From positions 1 to 64,000 of the forward strand of contig NW_025881465.1 of the NCBI RefSeq assembly GCF_002878395.1: DNA of 64,000 bases. The letters run 5' to 3'. Of this stretch, positions 53,251-63,885 are shown piece after piece. A program made the translations under genes and the position numbers. Under the pieces are notes generated by a model that did no database searches, was not told the DNA's origin, and saw only the letters and a program-made list of their open reading frames with translations. The stretch comes from Capsicum annuum (taxonomy: Eukaryota; Streptophyta; Magnoliopsida; Solanales; Solanaceae). Each line of letters starts with the position of its first letter. Position 1 is the first letter of the stretch.

Positions 53251-56003
53251 GTTTGATCTGTTTGACCACCTAAATAGCCTCAAATAAATGAAAGGACCAC
53301 ATTGGGATGATCCCAAGTATCCCTGGCATGCCCCTGTCCATTTTTGGCCTATGATACATTCGAAACCCAGGTCCAACACTGAAACCATGGGCTATAGCAC
53401 ATCAATTTAGCTCGAAAATGCCCAATTCGCACTGTTTCACCCGTTTGACAACCCAAATAGTCTTGAATAAATAACGGACCACACAGGGACGATCCCCAAC
53501 CTCCCTGGCATGCCCCGATCTATTTTAGACCCACGACACCTTGGACCCCGAGCCCACCCCTAAAATTGTGAGCTATAGCACACCAATTTGGCACGAAAAT
53601 GCCCCGTTTGCACCATTTCACCCGTTTGACCACCCAAATGGACTCGAATAAATAAACGGACCACATTGGTACGATCCTCAATATTCCTGGCATGCCCCAA
53701 CTGATGTTTGGCCTACGGCACCTTGAGCCCACCCCCAAAATCATGGGTTATAGCACATAGATTAGGCCCAAAAATGCCCTGTTTGCACTGTTTTGCCCGT
53801 TTGACCACCCAAATAGCCTCGAATAAATAAATGGATCACAATAGGATGATCCCCAACCTCCTTGTCCTGCCCCAATCACTTTTCATCCCTCAATACCTTA
53901 AACCTCGGGCCCACCCCTAAAACTGTGGGCAATAGCACACCGATTTAGCCAAAAAATGCCACGTTCGTGTTGTTTTGCCTATTTGAATGCCCAAATGGTA
54001 TCAAATAAATAAACGGGCCATACTGGGATTATCCACAACCTCCCTGGCCTACCCCGGTCGATTTTTAGCCCATGGTACCCCAGGACACCCCCAAGCCCAC
54101 CCCAAAATTGTGGGCTATAGAACATCGATTTAGCCTAAAAATGCCCCGTTCACACCATTTTGCTGGTTTGACCACCTAAATAGCCTTGAATAAATAAACG
54201 GACCACACTAGGATGGTTCAACCTCCTTGGTATACTCAGATAAATTTTTGGTCCACGGTATCCCATACCCTGGGCCCACCCCCAAAACCGTGGGCTATAG
54301 TACATCAATTTGACTAGAAAATGCCCAATTCACGCCGTTTTGCCTGTTTAACAACCTTCCTGGCATTTACCAGTCTATTTTAGGCTCTCATCACCCTAGA
54401 TCCCGAGCCCACCCCTAAAACCGTGGTCTATAACACATCGATTATGCCTGAAAATGCCTGCTCATCCCGTTTCATCTGTTTGACCACCCAAATGGCCTCG
54501 AAGACTACATTGGAATGATCCCCAACCTCCTTAGCATGCTTGGTCAATTTTTGACCCACGGTACCCACGATACCTAGGCCCACCTCTAAAACCGTGGGCT
54601 ATAGCACACAAATATTGACCAAAAATGCCTTGATCACGCTGTTTTGCTAGGTTGACCACCCAAATAGCCTCGAATAAATAAATGGACCATTCCTGGACAA
54701 TCCCAAACCTCCCTGGTATGCCCCGATTTATTTTCGGCCCACAACACCCCCTGACCCCAAGCCTACCACCAAAACTGTGGGCTATAAAACACCGATTTTG
54801 CCTAAAAATGCCCCATTCGTACCATTTTGCACGTTTGGCAACCCAAATGGCCTTGAATAAATAAATGCACCATATTGGGAAGATTACCAACCTCTTTGGC
54901 ATGCTTCGGTCAATTTTTTTCCCACGAAACCCATGTATCCTAGGCTTACCCCAAAAATCGTGGGATATAGAACACCGATTTGGCCCAAAATTACCCTGTT
55001 CCGCCCGTTTGACCACCTAAATAGACTCAAATAAATAAACTGACCATACTGGGACAATCCCCATCCTTCCTGGCAAGACTCGGTCAATATTTGGCGCACT
55101 GCACACCCGGAGCCACCCTTGAAACCATGGGCTATAGCATATCAATTTGGCTCAAAAATGCTCATTCACACTGTAATGCCTGTTTGACCACCCAAATGGC
55201 CTTTAGTAAATAAACGAACCACACTGGGATGATCCCTAACCTCCCTGTCACACCCCGATCAATTTTCAAACCATGAACTCTCGGACCTGGGTCCACCCCT
55301 AAAATCGTGGGCTATAGCACACCGATTTGGTCTGAAAATATCCGTTCACGCCATTTCGCCTGTTTGACCACCCAAATAGCCTCTAATAAATAAACATACC
55401 ACACTAGGAAGATCTCAAACCTCCGTGGCACGCCTCAGTTGATTTTCGGCCCAACAACACCCTAAAAATTGGGCCCACCCCCAAAATCATAGGCTACGAC
55501 ACATTGATTTGGCCTGAAAATGCCACATTCATACCGTTTTGACCGTTTGACACCCAAATGGCCTCAAATAAATAAACGAACCATATTGGTATGATCCCCA
55601 ACCTCCCTAGCTCGCCCCAGTTAATTTTTGGCCTACGTCACCCCGGACCCCTATTCCTCCCTCGAAATTATGGGCTATAGCACACTGATTTGGATTGAAA
55701 ATATTTTGTTCGCACCATTTCACCTATTTAATGACGCACATAGCCTCGACTAAATAAACGGACCTCAAAGGGATGATCCCCATCTCCCTGGCATGCCCCA
55801 AATGATTTTTGACCCACGACACCTCTGGACCCAGGGCTCACCCCTAAAATCGTAGGCTATAGCACACCGATTTGGCCCGAAAATGCCTGTTTGCGTTGTA
55901 TTGCCCATTTGACCACCCAAATGGCCTCGAATAAATATACGGACCATACTGGGATGATCCCAACCTCCCTAGCACACCACGATCAATTTTTAGTCCACGA
56001 CAC
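53251..56003 (+). repeat. 183-bp satellite array, subfamily B, block 3
   Basis: About 15 forward B monomers between the A island and the damaged LTR. It carries the 60-bp deletion at about 54352 (gtttaacaaccttcc), which the duplicate copy lacks, and a shortened monomer near 54500. Private variants such as acccacgatacctaggc (54563) are repeated 6569 bp downstream. Confidence 0.93.
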
Positions 56004-56413
56004 TGATAACGCTCAACTTACACCTCAATTTAGTGCAAAGCGATCGTCGTCAATATATTTACCCAACTTTGAAGTCGGAGTCAAATCCACAGGAAACAAT
56101 GTGAGTGGCGATTAAACTAGTTTGAAACTAAAACTACAACTTAAATTCAAAAAAATGATGCGAAAATATAAAATGGGGGTTTATAATAATCAACTTTTTA
56201 TTCTTTTCTTTTAATCTACCTTTCTTCCTACTCATTTTATATCACGCACCCCTATGACAGCCATCATCAACTTAGGCCATTTACCTAAGTAAAGGTGCAC
56301 AGTGTCCAAGGAGAACCAGGGCCAAAATAGGTTCATTTTGATACAAATGGGAAGGTGATAAGTAAAAAAAACAGGCATTCAAGTTCAAAATCAGGATCAA
56401 GGGATATTATTCA
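56004..56413 (-). mobile_element. Damaged LTR fragment, minus orientation
   Basis: The non-satellite segment starts tgataacgctcaacttac, the reverse of an LTR end in gttatca. The box tcaaatccacaggaa (56081-56095) lies about 80 bp in; its complement, ttcctgtggatttga, resembles the box near the 3' end of the solo LTR, which supports minus orientation. The first ~190 bp match 62573-62772 (about 90% by eye), after which the two copies differ. This copy is only about 410 bp before satellite resumes at acgtggacccc, so most of the LTR was deleted or replaced. The origin of 56195-56413 is not recognised. A clear target duplication is not visible; gacac on the left versus cacac on the right is the best candidate. 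Confidence 0.7.
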
Positions 56414-58673
56414 CACGTGGACCCCGAGCCCACCCCCAAAACCATGGCTATAACACACTGATTTGGCTTGAAAATGTCCCATTCACATCGTTTCTCCCAT
56501 TTGACCACCCAAATAGCCTCGAATAAATAAACGAACAACACTGGGACAATCCCCAATCTCTCTAGCATGCCTCGATCGATTTTCAGCTCACGGCACCCCC
56601 TGAACCCCAGCCCTACCCCCAAAACCATGGGCTATAGCACATGTATTTAGCCGAAAAATGTTTCGTTCGTACTTTTTCACCCATTTGACCACCTAAATGT
56701 CCTCGAACAAATAAATGGACCATATTGGGACGATCCCCAACCATCCTGCACACCACGGTCGATTTTCAGCCCACGGCACCCCCGGACCCAAGCTCACCTC
56801 AAAAATCGTGGGCTATAGCAAACCGATTCGCCCTGGAAATGCCCCGTTCGTGCTGTTTTACCAAATTACCTCAAATATATAAACGAACCACGAAGGGATG
56901 ATCCCCAACCTCCCTAGCATGCCTAGTCGATTTTTAGCCCATGGGACCCCCGAACACTGGGCCCACCCCCAAAATCGTGGGCTATACTATACTGATTTTG
57001 CCCAAAAATACCCCATTTGCATTGTTTCACCCGTTTGACCTCCCAAATGGCTTCATATAAATAAAAGAGCCATACTAGGATGATTCCCAACCTCCCTGAC
57101 ATGCCTCGATCAATTTTCAGCCCACGACACACCAGACTCCAGGCCCATCCCCGAGATCGTGGGCTATAATACACCAATTTAGCCTAAAAATGCCCCGATA
57201 CCGCTATTTCGCCCGTTTGACCACCGAAATAGCCTCGAATAAATAAACGGACCATATTCGAACAATCCCCAACCTCCCTAGCACACCCCGATCAATTTTT
57301 CGACAACAACACCCACGGACCCTTGGCCTACCCTCGAAATCGTGGGCTATATCACGCCAATTTGGCCCGAAAATGCCCCGTTCATGCTATTTTACCGTTT
57401 GACCAACCAAATGGTCTCGACTAAATAAACGGACCACCATAGGATGATCTTTAAACTTTTAGGCACTCCCTGGATGATTGTTTGTTTGCGGTACCCCCGA
57501 ACCACGGACCCACCCCCAAAACTGTGGGCTATAGCACACCGATTTGGCCCAAAATGCCCCATTAGCGCTATTTTGAACGTTTGACCACCCAAATGGCCAC
57601 GAATAAATAAACAGAGCATATTAGGATGATCATCATCCTTCCTGGCATCCCCCAATCAATTTTTGGCCCACGACACCCTCAGACCCCGAGCACACCCCTA
57701 AAATTGTGGGCTAGAGCACTCGGATTTTGCCTGAAAACACTTTATTCATATCATATCACCCGTTTTACCTCCCAAATTGCCTTAAATAAATAAATGGACC
57801 ACACTAGGATGATCCCCAACCTCCCTGGCATGCCACACTTGATTTTTTATCCATGGCACCCCCTATCCCTGGGCCCACCCCTAAAACCGTGTGCTATAGC
57901 ACATTGACTTGGATTGAAAATACCTCGTTTATGTCGTTTCGCCTGTTAGACCACCTAAATGGCCTCGAATAAATAAACAAACCATATTAGGATGATCCCT
58001 AACTACCCTAGAATGCCTCGATCATTTTTCAAACCACGACACCCCTGGACCCTGGGTCCACCCCCAAAATCGTGGGCTATAACATATTGATTTGGCCCAA
58101 AAATGCCCCGTTTGCACTGTTTCATCCATTTCACCACCTAAATAGCCTCGACTAAGTAAATGGACCACACTGGGATGATCCCAAAACTCCCAGGCACGCT
58201 CCGACCAATTTTCATCCCACGGTACCCATGGAACCTAGGCCCACCCCAAAACCATAGGCTATAGCACACCAATTTGGCCCGAAAATGCCCGTTTGCGCCT
58301 TTTTGCCCATTTGACCATCCAAATGGGCTCGAATAAATAAACGGACCACACTAGGATGATCCCCAACCTCCCTGGCATACCACAATCAATTTTTGGCCCA
58401 CAGTATCCCTGGACCTTGTGCCCACCCTAGAAACCGTGGGATATAGTACACCAATTTGATCAAAAAATGCCCCGTTCGTGCCAGTTTGCCCGTTTCACCA
58501 CCTAAATTGCCTCGAATAAATAAACAGACCACACTGCGATGATCCCCAACCTCCCTGGCATGCCACAGTCAATTTTTGGCCAATGACAACCCCAAACCCC
58601 GGGAACACCCTCGAAACAGTTGCTATAGCACACCGATTTGGCTCAAAAATACCCTGTTCACGCGGTTTCGCCC
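56414..58673 (+). repeat. 183-bp satellite array, subfamily B, block 4
   Basis: About 12 forward B monomers. The monomer phase across the LTR fragment is nearly preserved. A hybrid linker, ggccacgaataaataaac, occurs near 57596 and mixes an A or C ggccac with a B tail. The segment after about 58440 already belongs to unit 2 of the 6.5-kb duplication (shared ccatgccac-type core and caaaaaatgc with 51950-52050). Confidence 0.92.
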
Positions 58674-59769
58674 GTTTGTCCAATCAAATAACCACTAAAA
58701 ATTAAACAGACCACACTGGGATGATATACAACCTCACTGGCATGCCCTGGTCGATATTTAGGCCCCAGCACACCCAGACCCCAGGCCCACCCCAAAAACC
58801 ATGGGCTATACCGCATCGATTTCGACCAAATATGACCCGTTCGCATCGTTTTGCTCGTTTGTGCACCCAAATGGCCATAAAAATATAAACGGACTACACT
58901 AGGATGATTCCCAACCGCCTTGGCACACCCCTATCAATTTTCTACACACAGCACACCTAAAACCTGGGCCCACCCCTAAAATCACAGGCTATAGCACACC
59001 GATTTGGCCCGAAAACACCCTGTTTGCATCGTTTCGCCTATTTTTCCACCCAAATAGCCATGAAAAATTAAATGGACCACCCTGGGATGATCCTAAACTC
59101 TCTGGCATGCCCCGATCAATTTTTGGCCCACAGCACACCCAGACCCCGATCGCTCCCACAAAATCGTAGGCTATAGCACACCAATTTGGCCCAAAAATGC
59201 CCCATTCGTGCCATTTTACTCGTTTGACCACCCAAATGGCCAAAAAAATTAAACGGACTATACTGGGATGATCCCCAACCTCCCTGGCATGTCCCTGTCG
59301 ATTTTTGGCCCATCGCACACCTGAAAACCGGGCCCACCCTTGAAACCAAGGGCAATAAAAGACCAATTTAGCCTGAAAATGCCCCGTTTGTGCTGTTTCG
59401 CCCGTTTATCCACGAAAATGGCCATGAAAAATTAAACTGACCACACTGGGATAATCCCAACCTCTTTGGAAGGCCTCGATCGATTTTCGATCCACAGCAC
59501 GCCTAGACCCCGATCCTTCCCCAAAAACCGTGGGCTATAACACACCAATTTTTCCAAAAATGCCCTGTTCATGCTGTTTCGCCCATTTGTCCCCCTAAAC
59601 GACCATAAAAAATAAAACGGACTACACTGAGATGGTCTTCAACCTCTATGGCATGCCCCAATCAATTTTTGACCCACAACACACCCAAACTTGGGGCCCA
59701 CCCCTGAAAACTTAGGCTATCGAACATCGATTTAACCTTAAAATTCCCTGTTCACACCGTTTTGTTCGT
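58674..59769 (+). repeat. 183-bp satellite array, subfamily A, block 4 (six monomers)
   Basis: Six A-type linkers (near 58690, 58875, 59058, 59239, 59421 and 59605), the duplicate of block 3. Shared variants include aaatataaac and a cactgggatgatnnnnaacctcactggc-type core. The monomer near 59220 is a hybrid: B-type gtttgaccaccc followed by an A-type aaaaaaattaaacgg linker, suggesting conversion or exchange between subfamilies. Confidence 0.9.
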
Positions 59770-62572
59770 TTGACCATCTAAATGGCCTCAAATAAATGAA
59801 AGGAACACACTGAGATGATCCCCAGTATCCCTGGCTTGCTCCTGTCCATTTTCAGCCTATGGTACATTCGAAACCCAAGCCCACCACTGAAACCATGGGC
59901 TATAGCACATCGATTTAGCCCAAAAATGCCCCGCTTGCACTGTTTCGCCCGTTTGACAACCCAAATAGCCTCGAATAAAAAAATGGACCGCACTGAGATA
60001 ATCCCCAACCTCCCTGGCACACCCCAATCGATTTTAGACCCACGGCACCCGGGCCCACCCCTAAAATCGTGTTTTATAGCCTACCGATTTGGCCCAAAAA
60101 TGTCCCGTTCACGTCGTTTCACCCGTTTGACAACCCAAATAAACTCGAATAAATAAATGGACCATACTGAGATGTTCCTCAATCTTCCTAGCATGCCCCA
60201 GCTGATGTTTGGCCTATGGAACCCTAGGCCCAACCCCGAAACCGTGGGTTATAGCACATCGATTAGGTCTAAAATTGCCCCGTTCGCACTATTTTGCATG
60301 TTTGACCACCTAAATAGCCTCGAATAAATAAATGGACCACACTGGGATGATCCCAACCTTCTTGGCATGCCTCGGTTGATTTTCATCCCTTGACACCCTA
60401 AACCCTAGGCCCACCCCCAAAACCGTGGGCAATATAGCACATCGATTCAGCCCAAAAATGCTACATTTGTGTTGTTTTGCCTGTTTGAACACCTAAATGG
60501 CATCGAATAAATAAACGGACACACTAGGATTGTCCCCAACCTTGTTAGCATGCTCCGATCGATTTTTATCCTGCGGTACCCCTGGACCCTAGGCCCACCC
60601 ACAAAATTATGCGTTGTAGAACACCAATTTGGCCTAAAATGCCCCGTTCATGCCGTTTTGCCCGTTTGACCACCCAAATAGGCTTGAATAAATAAACGAA
60701 CCTTAATGGGATGGTCCCCAACCTCCCTAGCATGCACAAATTAATTTTTCATCCATGGTACCCCAGACCCTGGGCTCACCCCCAAAACCATGGGCTATAG
60801 TACACCAATTTGACCAAAAAATGCCCCATTCATGCCGTTACGTCTATTTAACCACCCAAATGGCCTTAAATAGATAAAACGACCATAGTGGGATGATTTC
60901 CAACCTCCCTGGCATGCCCGAGTATATTATAGGCTCATGGCACCCCAGATCCCAGGCCCACCCCCAAAATCGTGGACAATAGCACACCGATTATGCCAGA
61001 AAATGCCCGCTCGTGCCATTTCACCCGTTTGACCACCCAAATTGCCTCGAATAAATAAACGAACCACACTGGAATGATCCCCAACCTCCTTGGTATGACC
61101 GGTCTATTTTTGACCCACGAAACCCACGATACCTAGGCTCACCCCTAAAATCGTGGGCTATAGCACACAAATATGGACCGAAAATGCCTCGGTCGCTTAG
61201 TTTTACTAGTTTGACCACCCAAATAGCCTCGAATAAATAAACAAACCATGTTGGGACAATCCCCAACCTCCCTGGCATGACCCTATCGATGTTCGGCCGA
61301 CAAAACCCCCGAACCCCAGGCCTACCCTCAAAATCGTGTGCTATAATAAACTAATTTTTCCTGAAAATGCCCCATTCCTGTCGTTTTGCTTGTTTGACCA
61401 CTAAAATGGACTTGAATTAATTAACGTACTATACTGGGATTATTCCCAACCTCTCTGGGATGCCTCAGACATTTTTTTTCCCACGACACCTATGTATCCT
61501 GGGCTTACCCCTAAAATCGTGAGATATAGAACACCGATTTAGCTCAAAATTACCCTGTTCGAGCCTTTTCGCCTATTTGACCACCTAAATGGACTCGAAT
61601 AAATAAACTAACCACACTGGAACGATCCTCATCCTCCTTGGCATGAACCGGTCAATTTTTGGCTCACTGCACACCCAGACCCACCCCTAAAACCATGGGC
61701 TATAGCATACCTATTTGGCCCAAAAATGCCTATCCGTACTGTTTCACCTGTTTGACCACCCAAATGGCCTCGAATAAATGAAAAAACCATACTGGGATGA
61801 TCCCTAACCTTCCTGGCATGCCCCAATTGATTTTCATACCACGAAACTCCCGGACCCGGGTTCACCCCCAAAATCTTGGGCTATAGCACACCGATTTGGT
61901 CCAAAAATGCTCGTTCACGCCGTTTCGCCCATTTGACCACCGAAATAGCATCTAATAAATAAATGGACCATACTGGGAAGATCTCCAACCTTCCTGTTAT
62001 GCCTCGGTTGATTTTTGGCCCAACAACACCCTCAAAAATTGGGCCCACCCCCAAAATCGTGGGCTACGACACACCAATTTGGCCCAAAAATGTTCCATTC
62101 TCACTGTTTTGACAGTTTGACATCCAAATGGCCTCAAATAAATAAACGAACCATATTGGGATGATCCTAACCTCCCTGGATTGCCCCTGTCGATTTTTGG
62201 CCTACGACACTCCGGACCCCTATTCCACCCTCGAAATTGTGGGCTATAGCACACCAATTTGACCTGAAAATGCTCTGTTCACATTATTTCGCTTGTTTGA
62301 TGACCCAAATAGCCTAGACTAAATAAACGGACCTCACAGGAAATATCCCTATCTCCCTAGCATGCCCCAATCATATTTGACCCACGGCACCTCTGGACCC
62401 AGGGCTCACCCCTAAATTCGTTGGTTATAGCACATCGATTTGGCCTGAAAATGCCTGTTTGTGCTATTTTGCATGTTTGACCACCCAAATGGCATCAAAT
62501 AAATAAATAGACCTTACTAGAATGATGCCCAACCTCCCTATCACACAACGATCGATTTTCGGCCCACGACAC
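59770..62572 (+). repeat. 183-bp satellite array, subfamily B, block 5
   Basis: About 15 forward B monomers, the duplicate of block 3 but with an intact monomer near 60850 where block 3 is deleted. Ends at cccacgacac, where the LTR is inserted in the same phase as at 56003. Confidence 0.93.
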
Positions 62573-63503
62573 TGATAACGCTCAACTTACACCTCAATTT
62601 AGTGCAAAGCGGTCTTCGTCAATATATTTACCCAACTTTAAATTCGGGGTTGAATCCAAAGGGAACAATGTGAGTGGAAATTAAACTAGCTTGAAACTAA
62701 AGCTACAAGTTAAATTCAAAAAAATGATGTGAAAAGATAAAATGGGGTTTTTTGATGATCAGCAAATAATTGTTGGTCACTTTAGTTTCAGTGTTTGTAA
62801 ATCAAGAGTTTATGAAATAACCAAAATTATGTTCACTAGGGCTTCGGCACATGACAGAAGCTAAAAGTGGTTCAAGATTCTCACGGTGGGTAGGATAACA
62901 AGCTATCCTTATCGATTTTATGCTTAAATTTCTCTCGACCCACTTAAGCATTTAATTCCCTAATCCTATTGGACGTAGAGAATTTCTATTTACTACTCAG
63001 ATTTTACCTCAGGTTAACAAACCTAGGTACAATGCTGATTATTAAATGAAGTATTTTCGAGTCCCTGTTGATAATTCACTTCCTACTATATTTGATTTCT
63101 TTCTCAAGCAAATCAAAGCAGGTGTGTTTACTGTTTGCAACCAACAAACATTAATTAAAACTTCAGAATTATCGAGAAATCCTACCACCTTTTGAATCTT
63201 GAATACCTAGCACCTCATCAAGACCTAACCCAAGATCCCATAACTTAGGTTAATGGAGTTTAGCCACTCAGGATGTAACGAACGAAACACATAATTGAAT
63301 TCATGATTTGAAAGATAAACTTACAGAGATGAATAATAACTAGTGAATCGCAGATTAGATCACAAAGAAAAAATCCCAAAATACGGATAAGAATCACTTC
63401 AAAGTGCTTGATTTATCAATCCAGAAAAACTAGAGAGAGAAAATATCAAAATACATCTCTTAAAACTAAAGTCCCAACCCCCTTAGAAAAACTTAAACAA
63501 GGC

Positions 63504-63511
63504 TTTAAATA
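63504..63511 (-). promoter_or_regulatory. TATA-like box of the minus-strand LTR
   Basis: The minus strand reads tatttaaa within ctatttaaagcc. It lies upstream, in the minus sense, of the R/U5-like part and downstream of the repeated gacttatca motifs. Transcription from it would run leftward through 62573 into satellite block B5. Confidence 0.45.
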
Positions 63512-63600
63512 GTTCACCTCAATTATGGAAACAAAATCAAGGTTACAGCTTTTTCTCATAATAGACAACGACTATTCGTAATGCCTTATTAGGATCCTCA

Positions 63601-63885
63601 CGACTTATCAAGAATGTTGTCAGGTCTTCCTTAAATCTGCACTAGTCCTGTCTTAGGTTGACGACAACTTCTGACGGCTTATCAGGACAGTGGCGACTTA
63701 TCAGAAATGTCGTCACATTTTTGCTCCAATACTCATGTCTTTCCTAAGTCTTACGGCATTCCTGATGACTTATCACCATTATGAAGGCCAATCACAAAAT
63801 GTCGTCTCAACTTTCAGTTGAGTTCCATTCTCTGTCTAAGGCTGGCGATGAAGCTGATAACTTATCACAGGGCTGATGACTTATC
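63601..63885. repeat. Dispersed gatgacttatca motif repeats in the LTR U3-like region
   Basis: Six variants of (g)atgacttatca occur: 63601-63610, 63673-63684, 63694-63703, 63764-63775, 63856-63867 and 63875-63885. Several are followed by a partial inverse such as atgtcgtca or agtcatc. On the minus strand each reads tgataagtc. Repeated short motifs upstream of a TATA box are typical of LTR enhancers, but function here is inferred. Confidence 0.6.

Noticed and set aside
60..62257. More than a hundred open reading frames of 60-257 codons on both strands over the satellite
   Set aside because: They are translations of the repeat: the same peptide blocks recur in each frame, frames overlap on both strands, starts and stops fall at random mutations, and the inverted block gives the same peptides on the other strand. 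No domain, signal peptide or conserved start is visible.
1..62572. A CENP-B-box-like motif in the CpG-rich gttcgcgccgtttcgcccg segment
   Set aside because: Only loose similarity (ttcg and cggg elements) without the required spacing, and the segment is among the most variable parts of the monomer.
1..62572. Possible 5S rDNA or other RNA-gene tandem array
   Set aside because: No 5S internal promoter boxes, no tRNA A/B boxes and no poly-T termination signals are found in the monomer.
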